Assembly (NCBI GenBank): GCA_016223145.1
Contig: JACRPN010000022.1
Span: 87,778-151,777 of the forward strand
Reading direction: 5' to 3'
Origin: Armatimonadota bacterium
GTDB taxonomy: Bacteria > Armatimonadota > Fimbriimonadia > Fimbriimonadales > Fimbriimonadaceae
Length of the DNA: 64,000 nt
Program-made: the position numbers and the translations under genes
The notes under the pieces: generated by a model
Told to the model about the DNA's origin: nothing
What the model saw: only the letters and a program-made list of their open reading frames with translations
Database searches by the model: none
In this document: positions 36,269-45,181 of the stretch, one piece after another
How the letters are laid out: each line of letters opens with the position of its first letter
How positions within the stretch are numbered: the stretch's first letter is position 1

Positions 36269-36754
36269 TCACCACTTGTAAGGGTTGTCGCCACGGGACC
36301 AAAGGTAAGAGACGAGTTGCCCGGTGTGATACCACTCATGTTGGGCGAGGCTGCGCAAGGCCTCGGCACGCGGCGTGAATGGCTGGCGGAGAGACTCGAA
36401 CCACCGCTCGGGGAATGGGAATGGCTGTTCGAGTTCCTCGGCGGTCAAAGAGTCGATGTACTCAAGCGTCTGCATCCGGGTGTCTGCAAGAGCCTGCTTG
36501 AGCCCTTCGATCGTCTGAGATCGGCTGCCGAAGTCCCCAGCCTCTTCGTAGCTTAGTTTCTTCTGGTCGGTGATCCAGGTCATCAGTTGCCGCTCGGTGG
36601 CGCCGATTTCGATGAGCTGGCCGCGCACGGTGCGCATGCCTGGGGTAGGCGCCCAATCAAGGTCGGCATCCGAGAGTCTGGAGATGGCCTCATCGAGGTC
36701 CTCGCGGACGAGGGCGAGCCGGGCTTTGAGGAGGTCGTGAAGGGTCTGGTTCAT
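36269..36754 (-). CDS. DinB-family metal-dependent protein
   Basis: The protein has 161 residues forming a four-helix bundle of the DinB/YfiT type. The C-terminal HEWYHTGQ segment supplies two of the three His metal ligands; the first His is not obvious in the N-terminal part, so metal binding is uncertain. These proteins act as thiol transferases (mycothiol/bacillithiol) or stress proteins in other bacteria. It heads the operon. GATAAT lies 10 nt before the ATG at 36754. Confidence 0.78.
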   Translation of the reverse strand: MNQTLHDLLKARLALVREDLDEAISRLSDADLDWAPTPGMRTVRGQLIEIGATERQLMTWITDQKKLSYEEAGDFGSRSQTIEGLKQALADTRMQTLEYIDSLTAEELEQPFPFPERWFESLRQPFTPRAEALRSLAQHEWYHTGQLVSYLWSRGDNPYKW

Positions 36755-36764
36755 TGGTTAGGGG

Positions 36765-36770
36765 ATTATC
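36765..36770 (-). promoter_or_regulatory. -10-like box before the DinB operon
   Basis: GATAAT on the minus strand, 10 nt before the ATG at 36754. Confidence 0.4.
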
Positions 36771-36801
36771 CTCTATCTATGCCCACTGGGGGAGCAGGAA
36801 A

Positions 36802-36924
36802 GCAGCCGCCGGTTCTGTGCCAGCGCCTAATGGGGGCTTTCACGCAGGGAGCGCGGAGATGCACAGAGTTTATCCTCACCCGGTTCGCTACGCTGACCGG
36901 TCTCTCCCTGTATGGGCGAGGTGG
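36802..36924. repeat. Family B copy and family C copy between dinB-like and glnS
   Basis: Family B hairpin at 36802-36825 with its GGGGGCTTTCACGCAGGGA tail, then a family C unit at 36874-36924. No gene is present in the 267-nt gap. Confidence 0.7.
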
Positions 36925-37021
36925 TCTCCCACCCTCCCGACTTCGTTCCCCTCGCTTCGCTCGGTGGGATCTGCGACAACCCCTCCCTCAGTTTCCACCA
37001 GAGCGAAAACCAAGGGAGGGG
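36925..37021. repeat. Extended family A repeat ending at the glnS stop codon
   Basis: The arms are CCCCTCCCT (36980-36988) and AGGGAGGGG (37013-37021). The left 55 nt is nearly identical to 27119-27173. The glnS stop codon (37022-37024) directly abuts the repeat end; the CT of its complement is the usual next dinucleotide of the element. Confidence 0.85.
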
Positions 37022-38788
37022 CTATCCCCCTCCCGCTTTCTGGATGTTTGCCCAGGCGTCGCGGAGAGTCGCTGTTCGGTTGAAGACGAGGTTGCCGGGA
37101 GATGAGTCCTTGTCCACGCAAAAGTAGCCCATGCGCTCGAACTGGTACCGAGTGCCCGCCGGTGCATCCTTGACGCTGGGCTCGACGAACGCCTGCACCA
37201 CTTTCAGCGAGTTCGGGTTCAAGTTGTCCAGATAGCTGCCGCCTTCGGGCGCCTCGTCGGGGTTCGGCTTGCGGAACAGGTGGTCGTAAAGCCGGACCTC
37301 CGCCTTCACCGCCGTCTCCGCAGCCACCCAGTGCATCGTCGCCTTGACCTTGCGTCCATCTGGGGCATCGCCGCCCTTGGTGGCCGGGTCATAGGTGCAG
37401 CGCAGTTCCGCGATCTCGCCGCTGGCGTCCTTGACGACCTCTTGGCAGGTGATGAAGTACGCATAGCGGAGACGAACCTCGCGCCCTGGGGCGAGGCGGA
37501 AGAACTTGGGAGGGGGCTCCTCCATGAAGTCCTCGCGCTCGATGTAAAGCTCGCGCCCAAACGGGACCTTGCGCGTCCCGGCTTCGGGGTCCTCGGGGTT
37601 ATTGACCGCGTCCATCTCTTCGATCTGGCCCTCGGGAAAGTTGGTGATGACGACCCTCAGCGGGTTCAGGACGCCCATCACCCGGCTCGCGTGCTTATTC
37701 AGGTCCTCGCGGACGCAATCCTCGAGTACATGCGCCTCGATCACGCTGTCGGCTTTGGTCAAACCCACGCGAGTCACAAATTCCTTAATCGCCTCGGGCG
37801 TGTAGCCGCGACGGCGCATCGCCACAAGTGTGGGCAAGCGCGGGTCGTCGTAACCGGACACGTGGCCGCCGTTCACCAATTCGATGAAGCGGCGCTTGCT
37901 CATGACGGTGTAGGTGATATTGAGCCTGGGGAACTCGATCTGCCTGGGATGGTAGATGCCTAGCTCGTCGAGGAACCAGTCGTAGAGTGGACGGTGGATG
38001 ACGTATTCGAGCGAGCATAGCGAGTGGGTGACGCCCTCGATCGAGTCCTCTAGGCCGTGCGCCCAGTCGTACATGGGATACACGCACCACTTGCCCCCCT
38101 GGCGGTGGTGCTCAGCGTGGAGGATTCGATACATCACAGGGTCCCGCATGACCAGGTTGGGGCTTGCCATGTCGATCTTCGCGCGAAGCGTCCGAGTTCC
38201 ATCCGGGAACTCCCCGTCCTTCATGCGCTCGAAGAGGTCGAGGTTCTCTTCAACAGACCGCTCGCGAAAGGGGCTGTTTGTGCCCGGCTCGGTAAGGGTT
38301 CCGCGGGTTTCGCGGACCTCATCAGCCGTGAGGTCGCAGACATAGGCCTTTCCCTTGCGAATGAGGTCCTTGGCCCACTCGAACATCTGCTCGAAATAGT
38401 CGGAGGCGAAGAGAGGACCCATGACTTCAGGCCGGTAGTTGTCTCCCTCCCCAACCCCTCCCTCAGTTTCGCTTCGCAAAACCAAGGGAGGGGCTTTCAA
38501 TGAGAGAACCCAATGGACGTCCTCGATGATGCCGTCGACGAACTCCTGCTCCTCCTTCTCGGGGTTGGTGTCGTCGAAGCGGAGGTTGAACTTCCCGCCA
38601 AAGTCCTGAGCAATCCCGTAATTGATCCAGAGCGCTTTGGTGTGTCCGATATGCAAGTAGGCGTTGGGCTCCGGAGGGAAGCGCGTGTGTACACGGTCGA
38701 ACCTGCCTTCGGCGAGGTCCTGCTTGATGGCGTCTCGGATGAAATCGCTCGGGATGGCGGCGAACTGCTCGGGGGTCAAATGGCACAT
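37022..38788 (-). CDS. glnS: Glutaminyl-tRNA synthetase
   Basis: The protein has 588 residues. It is a class I enzyme with the HIGH-like motif HIGHTK (about 48-53), the MSKR motif (about 300-303; [10 protein letters not shown]) and the two C-terminal beta-barrel domains that read the anticodon. It charges tRNA-Gln, so this bacterium has a direct GlnRS route. Residues about 96-117 are encoded by a family A hairpin (38442-38496), inserted in frame between the Rossmann segment and the LFASDYFEQ segment, where E. coli GlnRS has no extra sequence. The stop codon abuts a second family A element. A TAAACT box is about 26 nt upstream of the start with AAGGG between. Confidence 0.93.
   Translation of the reverse strand: MCHLTPEQFAAIPSDFIRDAIKQDLAEGRFDRVHTRFPPEPNAYLHIGHTKALWINYGIAQDFGGKFNLRFDDTNPEKEEQEFVDGIIEDVHWVLSLKAPPLVLRSETEGGVGEGDNYRPEVMGPLFASDYFEQMFEWAKDLIRKGKAYVCDLTADEVRETRGTLTEPGTNSPFRERSVEENLDLFERMKDGEFPDGTRTLRAKIDMASPNLVMRDPVMYRILHAEHHRQGGKWCVYPMYDWAHGLEDSIEGVTHSLCSLEYVIHRPLYDWFLDELGIYHPRQIEFPRLNITYTVMSKRRFIELVNGGHVSGYDDPRLPTLVAMRRRGYTPEAIKEFVTRVGLTKADSVIEAHVLEDCVREDLNKHASRVMGVLNPLRVVITNFPEGQIEEMDAVNNPEDPEAGTRKVPFGRELYIEREDFMEEPPPKFFRLAPGREVRLRYAYFITCQEVVKDASGEIAELRCTYDPATKGGDAPDGRKVKATMHWVAAETAVKAEVRLYDHLFRKPNPDEAPEGGSYLDNLNPNSLKVVQAFVEPSVKDAPAGTRYQFERMGYFCVDKDSSPGNLVFNRTATLRDAWANIQKAGGG
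38442..38496. repeat. Family A hairpin inside glnS
   Basis: Core arms CCCCTCCCT (38455-38463) and AGGGAGGGG (38485-38493), loop GTTTCGCTTCGCAAAAC. The insertion keeps the glnS frame and is read on the minus strand as a peptide with [16 protein letters not shown]. Confidence 0.85.
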
Positions 38789-39274
38789 AGAGTCGGGGTT
38801 TCCCTTGGCTCCTGAGTTTACTGCGTAGGTTTGCAGGTTGTTAGGTTCGTAGGTTAGGGGGCACTGCAGCCGCCGGTTCCTTGCCGGCGCGGTTGGCGCT
38901 TTCTCGCTATGGATGCAGAGATCCGCAGACGAACGCAGAGGAGTTCAGTAGCCGCGGGTTCCGTGCCGGCGTCGATGGTGATTTCTCGCCAAGTCGCAAA
39001 GGCCCCAAGGTTCGCAAAGGCCAACTCATGCTCCTGGATCCCCCTCACCCGGTTCACTCCGTTCACCGGCCTCTCCCCAAGGGGGCGAGGTGGAACGCCC
39101 GACCCAATCGCGCATCGCGCATCGCGTATCGCGCTGCTCCCCCTCACCCGGTTCACTCCGTTCACCGGCCTCTCCCCAAGGGGGCGAGGTGGAAGCGCCA
39201 CCTCCTCGTCTTGGTTCGTAAATGAGGAGGAGGTTGGGGGGTGGAGACTCCGGGCGCAGGCAGGTCGGACCGGA
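38789..39274. repeat. Dense repeat island between glnS and the PEP-CTERM gene
   Basis: No gene is visible in 486 nt. In order: family B copies at 38866-38889 and 38948-38971, two identical 53-nt family C units at 39041-39093 and 39140-39192, CGCGCAT heptamers between them (39107-39135), and an inverted family A2 element at 39199-39248. Confidence 0.85.
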
Positions 39275-40090
39275 TCAGCGACGGCTTCGCAACATTCCAA
39301 AGAGTCCGAGACTGAGCACTGCCAGCGCGCCAGGCTCAGGCACCGGGTTCACAATCGCATCGTCCATGACGAGTTCCGAGTGGAAGAGGCCGTTCGGATC
39401 GTAGTAATGGCCCCAGTTGGTCCAGGTCAGCGTGACAGATGACGCGGTCGGCTGAAACACGACGTAATAGCGGAGCCAGGGCCCAAGCGAGCTGCCAAAC
39501 GTCGGGCAAGTGAGGTAGATCGTGCTCTCGCCCGTGATATCCAATCCGAAGAATCCATCGAGCCATCCGACGTTGAACGCCGCATCCTCTGCGGAAGCCC
39601 AGAAATCGAGCCGGTACTGCTGAGAGGTGCTCAGCCCCGTGAGCGTCTGGCTGAGGGTCACCGGGCCGTACAGCGGGTCGGGCACGATGCCGGGAGTGCC
39701 AGAGAAGGTCACAAGTCCGTTCGCATGGTAGGTGGGCTGGGTGCCAAGGCTGGACATATAGAGCGCCCCGAAATAGAGGGCTTCCGTGCCGTGCGGGATC
39801 GGCGCGCTGCCAGCAATCTCACCCGGTGAACCGTGGCCCCACATGGCGTAGCTGCTCGGCTTTCCGGTGGCGGCCCAACCGGTGAGGGGGACGAAGGGGG
39901 TGTTTGTGGTCCCGGTAGCCCAGAAGCGGAACGGCTCGCTGTAGAAGCTGCGATCGAACTCGAAGCTGCCGTTCGTCAGCAGGTTGTTTGGACGGTTGCC
40001 GAGCACCGAATAGCCGCTGCTGACGGAGATGACCGAGCCAAAGGACGACGCCGTTGCCAGCAAGATTGCGAGGCCGCAGAGACGCTTCAT
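39275..40090 (-). CDS. PEP-CTERM sorted exported protein
   Basis: The protein has 271 residues. A signal peptide (about 1-19), a beta-rich body with DUF642-like or lectin-like text (NGSFEFD, many Thr/Ser/Gly) and the C-terminal sorting tag VPEPGALAVLSLGLFGMLRSRR: PEP motif, hydrophobic helix, basic end. The tag is recognised by exosortase in other bacteria; no exosortase gene lies in this window. Likely an extracellular or surface protein of an exopolysaccharide system. Confidence 0.85.
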   Translation of the reverse strand: MKRLCGLAILLATASSFGSVISVSSGYSVLGNRPNNLLTNGSFEFDRSFYSEPFRFWATGTTNTPFVPLTGWAATGKPSSYAMWGHGSPGEIAGSAPIPHGTEALYFGALYMSSLGTQPTYHANGLVTFSGTPGIVPDPLYGPVTLSQTLTGLSTSQQYRLDFWASAEDAAFNVGWLDGFFGLDITGESTIYLTCPTFGSSLGPWLRYYVVFQPTASSVTLTWTNWGHYYDPNGLFHSELVMDDAIVNPVPEPGALAVLSLGLFGMLRSRR

Positions 40091-40237
40091 ATCAGATCAG
40101 TTGTCGAAAAGTGTGCCAATCGTGACGAAGATGCAAAGATTGGCACCCATTGTTCCACTGAGGGTCCAGAGGTGGCCGGCAGGTTTCGCCGGTGCTTGCA
40201 CAAGAGATTGCCTATCAGGCACTCACCCCGGTGGCGG

Positions 40238-40243
40238 TATCGT
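40238..40243 (+). promoter_or_regulatory. -10 box of leaderless thioredoxin-like gene
   Basis: TATCGT ends 9 nt before the ATG at 40253. Confidence 0.45.
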
Positions 40244-40252
40244 AACAACAAC

Positions 40253-41107
40253 ATGTTGCGGCGTCACCTCGTTCTGTTGTCGGCGATCCTCGTTGTTCTG
40301 GTCTCCCATCCCATCGCGGCACACCTGCGGCCAGATGAAAAATCTGTCCGGGAAAGCCTTGGCAAGCTCCGCTCCCTCGAAGAGCCGGAGCGCGGGAGCC
40401 TGACCAAGACGCTCGCCTTCGAGATCCGGTCGATGCCGGGAGGCGCCTCCAAGACCGGCCTTGCCAGCAGCCTCGCGACCCTTTGCACCGAGAGCGACAG
40501 CGGCAGAGAGACGCTGCAGGCAGTTGCCGATACTCTGGTCCAGGCCATCCAGCAGTCGCCTCCCAAGGCCCAGGGGTCGGAGCCCGCCTATGCCTATGTG
40601 CAGCTTGCTCAGTTCTCGCGCTACGAGAAGCTGAAGGTGAATTTGGAGACGCCGGAGTTCAAAGCGGCGATATCTCATCTGATCGCGCTCGAGAAGTCTC
40701 GCGACAACGCCAACTTCACGCTCAGCGACCTCTCAGGCAAAGAATGGACGCTGAAGAGCATCAAGGGAAAGGTGGTGCTCGTGAACTTCTGGGCCACTTG
40801 GTGCCCGCCTTGCCGCAAAGAAATGCCCGACATGGAGAAGATCTACCGGAGGTTCAAGGACAAGGGTCTGGTGATCCTGGCGATCTCCGACGAGGAGGAG
40901 AGCAAGGTGCGTCCGTTCATCGAGGAAAAGGGATACACCTTCCCGATCCTGCTCGACCCGGGCCGGAAGGCCAACACGGCGTTTGGCATCCAAGGCATCC
41001 CGAACAGCTTCGTGTTCGACCGATTCGGGAGGCTGCAAGCGGTGGCGATTGACGGACGCTCCGAGCGGCAGCTTCTCGACCTGTTGGCGAAAGCCGGGCT
41101 GAAGTAG
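40253..41107 (+). CDS. TlpA/ResA-type thioredoxin-like protein
   Basis: The protein has 284 residues. A signal anchor (about 1-22) and a helical N-terminal extension (about 25-150) precede a thioredoxin-like domain with the active site WCPPC (C184, C187), FWATW and a cis-Pro loop IPNSFVFD. Such proteins reduce disulfides in the envelope, often for cytochrome c or copper-site maturation. The partner is unknown. ATG 40253 is chosen by the TATCGT box and signal sequence; longer frames upstream overlap the PEP-CTERM gene region. Confidence 0.85.
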   Translation: MLRRHLVLLSAILVVLVSHPIAAHLRPDEKSVRESLGKLRSLEEPERGSLTKTLAFEIRSMPGGASKTGLASSLATLCTESDSGRETLQAVADTLVQAIQQSPPKAQGSEPAYAYVQLAQFSRYEKLKVNLETPEFKAAISHLIALEKSRDNANFTLSDLSGKEWTLKSIKGKVVLVNFWATWCPPCRKEMPDMEKIYRRFKDKGLVILAISDEEESKVRPFIEEKGYTFPILLDPGRKANTAFGIQGIPNSFVFDRFGRLQAVAIDGRSERQLLDLLAKAGLK

Positions 41108-41160
41108 GTCTGTGGAATTGCAGGTCTGTAGGGCCTGTAGTCGCCGGCTCCGTGCCGGCG
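41108..41160. repeat. Family B copy upstream of the GH5 gene
   Basis: Hairpin GTAGTCGCCGGCTCCGTGCC region at 41137-41160, followed by the GGGGGCTTTCACG tail seen with other B copies. Confidence 0.65.
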
Positions 41161-41248
41161 CATTTGGGGGGCTTTCACGTCAGGAACGCGCTTCGCCGTT
41201 CGCCGCTCGCTTCCCTTGGGGGCCACCCCACTCCTCCTCCGCCTCAGA

Positions 41249-41254
41249 TAGTCT
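41249..41254 (+). promoter_or_regulatory. -10 box of leaderless GH5 gene
   Basis: TAGTCT ends 7 nt before the ATG at 41262. Confidence 0.5.
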
Positions 41255-41261
41255 CCGATTC

Positions 41262-42380
41262 ATGGCAGCCACCTTCTTAACCCTTTCCGCCATGCTGGCC
41301 GCCGCAATCCCTGGAGCCACCAATCTTCAGGCCGAAAACGGCGTCCCCAAGTCCATTCTCAACCGCCTGACGAGCGGCGTCAACATCACTCGCTGGATGT
41401 GCTACCTGGCCAACCCAAACGACCAGGAGCACTTTCGTAACTACATGAAGCCCGCCGACTGGCAGAACTTCGAGAGGCTGGGCATCAAGTACGTTCGCCT
41501 GTGCGTTTCTCCCGAGGCGATCTATGACAACGGCAAACCCAAAGCCGCGAATCTGCCCGCGCTCGATGCGGCGCTCAAGGCGCTCGTCGACCACAAGCTC
41601 GCCGTCTTTCTCGACCTTCACGACAACGGGCAGCTGAAGCTCGACTCGCCGGGGCAGAACAACACGGGCCTGATCACGTTCTGGGAAGCCCTATCGCAGC
41701 GCTACAAGGGCAAGTACGAAGGCGACGTGGTTTTCGAGATCGTGAACGAGCCGATCTTCAACCAGAAGAACGAAGCGGTCTGGTGGGAGCTGCAGGACAA
41801 GGTGGCGAGCGCGATCCGCAAGATCGACCCGGCGCGGAGCATTTTGGCGACGGGCACCGGTTGGGGAGGCATCGACGGGCTGGTGGCGATGCAGCCGCTC
41901 AAGCTGAAGAACGTGATCTACTCCTTCCACTGCTACGACCCGTTCTTCTTCACGCATCAGGGCGCGAGCTGGGTGGGCGAATGGCCGCGCGACATGAAGT
42001 CGGTGCCGTTCCCATCCACTCCTGAGAACGTCGAGGCGATCCTAAGCAAGAACGACGCAAAGTTCCACGACGCGCTGCGCCAATACGGTAAGGAACGCAA
42101 CGACGCGGCCTACCTGCGAAGGCGCATCAAGCTGGCGATGGATTGGGCGCGGAAGAACCGGGTCCCGGCGATTCTGGGAGAGTTCGGGGCCTACCCGCCG
42201 GTGGCGCCGGTTGATTCCCGAGGACGATGGTTCCAGGCGATGATGGCGGCCTGCAAGGCCGAAAAGGCGCCCTATTGCCTGTGGGGCTATGACGACGCTC
42301 TTGGCCTCGGCCGCAAGGTCAGTCCCGACGGCGGCATTTGGCTGGATGAGGTGACACTGAAGGGGATGTACGGGAGGTAG
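41262..42380 (+). CDS. Secreted glycoside hydrolase family 5 (cellulase-like)
   Basis: The protein has 372 residues. A signal peptide (about 1-25) precedes a TIM barrel with the GH5 acid/base E163 in FEIVNEP and the nucleophile E307 in ILGEFGAY. The VFLDLHDNG, FHCYDPFFFTHQG and LWGYDD segments support a beta-1,4-glucanase or related enzyme of the family. Likely extracellular degradation of beta-glucans. Confidence 0.88.
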   Translation: MAATFLTLSAMLAAAIPGATNLQAENGVPKSILNRLTSGVNITRWMCYLANPNDQEHFRNYMKPADWQNFERLGIKYVRLCVSPEAIYDNGKPKAANLPALDAALKALVDHKLAVFLDLHDNGQLKLDSPGQNNTGLITFWEALSQRYKGKYEGDVVFEIVNEPIFNQKNEAVWWELQDKVASAIRKIDPARSILATGTGWGGIDGLVAMQPLKLKNVIYSFHCYDPFFFTHQGASWVGEWPRDMKSVPFPSTPENVEAILSKNDAKFHDALRQYGKERNDAAYLRRRIKLAMDWARKNRVPAILGEFGAYPPVAPVDSRGRWFQAMMAACKAEKAPYCLWGYDDALGLGRKVSPDGGIWLDEVTLKGMYGR

Positions 42381-42481
42381 GTTAGCGGCTGCAGGCTCCT
42401 GAAACAGCCCTGATACATGTGTTGAGCAGGTGGACAGCGCGCACCGACTACACAATTGGTGTTTTTGGGCAAAGCGTGTTG

Positions 42482-42487
42482 TAACAT
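42482..42487 (+). promoter_or_regulatory. -10 box of leaderless FecR-domain gene
   Basis: TAACAT ends 6 nt before the ATG at 42494. Confidence 0.55.
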
Positions 42488-42493
42488 GCTCCC

Positions 42494-43978
42494 ATGCCCA
42501 TACATCGAGCTTTCAACAGGCTGCTTTTCGCCGTAGCCTTGTGTTGTGCTGCAAACCTCAGTTGGGGGCAGTACTCGATCATCTCGGGCGAGTACCGAGG
42601 TGAGGGCTCGACGGGCGGCTCGCTGTCGCTGCTTGTCGCAAGGCCCTCTGGCAAGAACTGGACAGTAAAAGGGACGCTGAAGACGTACAAGAAGTCCAAG
42701 GGGCTCCCTGTTTCGGGAACGCTCTACTCAGCGACGAACAAGCTCTCTCTCCGTGTCACCGGCATTCCCCAGAACGCCGTCCTGGATGGCCACTTCGACC
42801 CTGAAACCGGGACGATCGAGGCCGACTTCAAGGCAAAGAGCGCGACGAGCGAGCTCCATATACAGTCCTTCTCCTGCAAGAACAAGAACCAAAAGGCCGA
42901 GATGGAAACGGTTTGGGTTCTTGAAGCTGGCTATCCAAAACGATGCGAGTCGTTCACCGAGGAAATGGCAAAGGGAATCACCGTCGATCCCGAAGGCGGA
43001 ACTGTTACCTGGAAGAACATCCCCAAGCATGACGGCAGCAAAGTGGACCAGGTCATCAAGTTCACGGTGCCAAAGAACGAATACCGGCAAGGCGAAAAGC
43101 TGCTGTGGACACTTGATGCCAGTGGGTGCGCCCACGACACCCCTGTTGTGGAAGGTCTACACATGGCCTTGGGTTGGGACGGCCAAGGTTGGGCTTTTGC
43201 CATAGATTGGGGCGATAGCTCCTACGGCAAAGCGGTCGGATGGCGTCCAAAGTGGGAGCCCGTGTTCAGCCCTCCCGCCCGCTCTCGGGTTCGGTTCGTC
43301 GTCCGCCAGCCCTATGACCTCTATGAATGGTGGTATGCACCGGTTTCCCGGCCCAAGAAGCCTGCCGTAAAGCCTGAGGAAAAGCCGCCCGTCAAGCCCC
43401 CAAGCACCACAGGCTCAGGCGGAACGCCTGGAAAGCCGGCAGGCGGCGGCGGAACGGGCCCGGCAACAACGGCGCCGAAACCCCCTACCCTCAGAGTCGT
43501 TGCGATGACGGGCAACGTTCAAGTTCGAAAGAACAACAGCCTCCAGTGGGTCGACTTCAAAGACGCGCTGCCCCTCAAGGTTGGCGATATGATCACGACC
43601 AGCTTTGACGAAGAGATCGAGTTCGCCCTGCCCGATGGTGCCACCTTGCGCATGGAGCCGAACTCGACGATCAAGGTCGGACCCTTGCTGCAGGCGGGTG
43701 GGCAGCGGACCCAAGCGATCATGGATATGGTCGCGGGACGCGTCTTTGTTAGGGCCACCTCCAGACCCGGCTTTGCCGGCGGAGACTTCGTCCTGCGCCG
43801 CAACGAAACAGGGGTGTCACCCCGAGGCACCGCATTCTCGGTTGCGTTTGACGAAAAGAGCAAGATGATGCAAGTTCATGTTGACGAGGGAGAAGTCACG
43901 ATCACCAACAAAGGCGAACAGCCGATCATCCTCAAAGCAGGAGAAACCTGGGCGCGGCAGTACCTAGACGGTGGCTAA
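42494..43978 (+). CDS. Exported FecR-domain protein
   Basis: The protein has 494 residues. A signal peptide (about 1-27) and a beta-rich N-terminal region (about 30-275) with Tyr/Gly-rich stretches are followed by a Pro/Gly/Thr-rich linker (about 295-330) and a FecR-like domain (about 335-455) with DMVAGRVFVRA and GTAFSVAFDE motifs. FecR-like domains act in surface signal recognition. No cognate anti-sigma partner is adjacent. The family is common in organisms with many surface proteins. The gap to the next gene (43979-44092) holds inverted GTTGAGGTAG-type words but no terminator I can support. Confidence 0.75.
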   Translation: MPIHRAFNRLLFAVALCCAANLSWGQYSIISGEYRGEGSTGGSLSLLVARPSGKNWTVKGTLKTYKKSKGLPVSGTLYSATNKLSLRVTGIPQNAVLDGHFDPETGTIEADFKAKSATSELHIQSFSCKNKNQKAEMETVWVLEAGYPKRCESFTEEMAKGITVDPEGGTVTWKNIPKHDGSKVDQVIKFTVPKNEYRQGEKLLWTLDASGCAHDTPVVEGLHMALGWDGQGWAFAIDWGDSSYGKAVGWRPKWEPVFSPPARSRVRFVVRQPYDLYEWWYAPVSRPKKPAVKPEEKPPVKPPSTTGSGGTPGKPAGGGGTGPATTAPKPPTLRVVAMTGNVQVRKNNSLQWVDFKDALPLKVGDMITTSFDEEIEFALPDGATLRMEPNSTIKVGPLLQAGGQRTQAIMDMVAGRVFVRATSRPGFAGGDFVLRRNETGVSPRGTAFSVAFDEKSKMMQVHVDEGEVTITNKGEQPIILKAGETWARQYLDGG

Positions 43979-44092
43979 GTTGTTGAGGTAGAACAAGATG
44001 TTGAGGCAGGCAAAGGGGATGTACAGGCGGTAGACCGTTCGCTCTAGCGGGTTAAGCTGCTACCCCACTACCTCAACTTGCTGAGGCAGTAG

Positions 44093-45169
44093 CTATACAC
44101 CAACTTGGCAGCCAGCCGGCGTAAGTGCCATGATGGACTTGACGCCGTTCGTTCCTGGCGGCAAGGTGTGGTTGGTTCTGATCTTGCTTAGGTTAATGTA
44201 ACCGGAAGCAGCATCAGAGTTTGAACCCGGACCGCAGTCATACAAATAGAATCGCTCTCCTTGCGTAAGCAAGATCCTCTTGCATCCGCCGAGATGGCGA
44301 TCGCGAACGTAATTGCGAGCTTGCTGGATTGCACTCTGCATGCCATGCCCAAATCCCTTCGCTTCACAAACCAACACGCAGTTGTGCTCTGTTGTTGGGG
44401 TGCCAGTGAAGCCAGCGAGATCGATTTTCTTCCATTCGACAGCAAGAAGCTGTTCGGACCAGCCCAATGCAAGCAGAAGAGGAAGAACCATGTGAGCTAT
44501 GACTTCGTGTTCGCCCGGTCGACTGCTTGCTCCACCGAAATGCTCATACCATTGCCAGAGTCGTCTTTGGCGCTCAATTGCTTTGACCGCTTGCTCGACG
44601 TGCGCGTTTGGGAGACCGAGGCCAAATAGATGCGTGGCTAAGTCCTCCAAACTGAGCGGCTCGGGCGGTTCTTCAGGAAGTGGTCGCAGTTCACGACTCT
44701 CGATGCGTTCCAGAAGTGGCTCGAGCAAGATGGACGTCGAGTTCTGATGATGCCTCGTGAACTTCACGATCTGTTTCATGTATGAAAAGAGTGGTCGGTC
44801 TTTCTGGAGGTCTGCGATGGCGTCCACAAGATGGTCCTGCCAGATGACCCGATGATAGTGCTGCAAGTCCCAACCGAAGACGTCGTCAAAGGATGAGGAC
44901 CAACCGTAGCCTGGACCGGCCACCACGCCAATGCCTACGAGCGTGTGGCCCTGGCGGGCAAGCACAATGTCTCCTTCACACACTTCCTGCGAGAACGCCC
45001 GAACTCGTGCAATATGATGACTGGGCCAGTCAGCAACCTTGTAATCTGGTTCATGGTAGTAGCCGAATCGGCCAGGACCAAGAAACATCACGTCATGACG
45101 AAAGAAAACGTCGCCATAGAACCTTCCGGTGTCTCCAGCAGCTATTTGCCATATTCGGCGCTCACCCAT
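44093..45169 (-). CDS. Predicted PD-(D/E)XK nuclease with an N-terminal sensor-like domain
   Basis: The protein has 358 residues. The N-terminal part (about 1-150) has an EVE/PUA-like or other small beta domain feel (IWQIAAGDTGRFYGDVFF, GDIVLARQG), followed by a helical linker. The C-terminal part reads like the HSDR-N type I restriction fold: D250 (KIDLAG) and the ExK pair E269, K271 (VLVCEAKG), then the Gln/Ala helix and the LLTQGERFYLYD strand. This is a candidate defence gene, but no partner methylase or ATPase is adjacent. Gene composition is less GC-rich than its neighbours. TAGTCT, 6 nt before the ATG at 45169, overlaps the stop codon of the upstream gene. Confidence 0.65.
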   Translation of the reverse strand: MGERRIWQIAAGDTGRFYGDVFFRHDVMFLGPGRFGYYHEPDYKVADWPSHHIARVRAFSQEVCEGDIVLARQGHTLVGIGVVAGPGYGWSSSFDDVFGWDLQHYHRVIWQDHLVDAIADLQKDRPLFSYMKQIVKFTRHHQNSTSILLEPLLERIESRELRPLPEEPPEPLSLEDLATHLFGLGLPNAHVEQAVKAIERQRRLWQWYEHFGGASSRPGEHEVIAHMVLPLLLALGWSEQLLAVEWKKIDLAGFTGTPTTEHNCVLVCEAKGFGHGMQSAIQQARNYVRDRHLGGCKRILLTQGERFYLYDCGPGSNSDAASGYINLSKIRTNHTLPPGTNGVKSIMALTPAGCQVGV

Positions 45170-45175
45170 CGGAAG

Positions 45176-45181
45176 AGACTA
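45176..45181 (-). promoter_or_regulatory. -10 box overlapping a stop codon
   Basis: TAGTCT on the minus strand, 6 nt before the nuclease ATG at 45169. Its TAG is also the stop codon of the DUF4838 gene (45179-45181). Confidence 0.45.

Noticed and set aside
38789..39274. CRISPR array
   Set aside because: Repeated units are present, but spacing is irregular, unit families differ and no cas genes are nearby.
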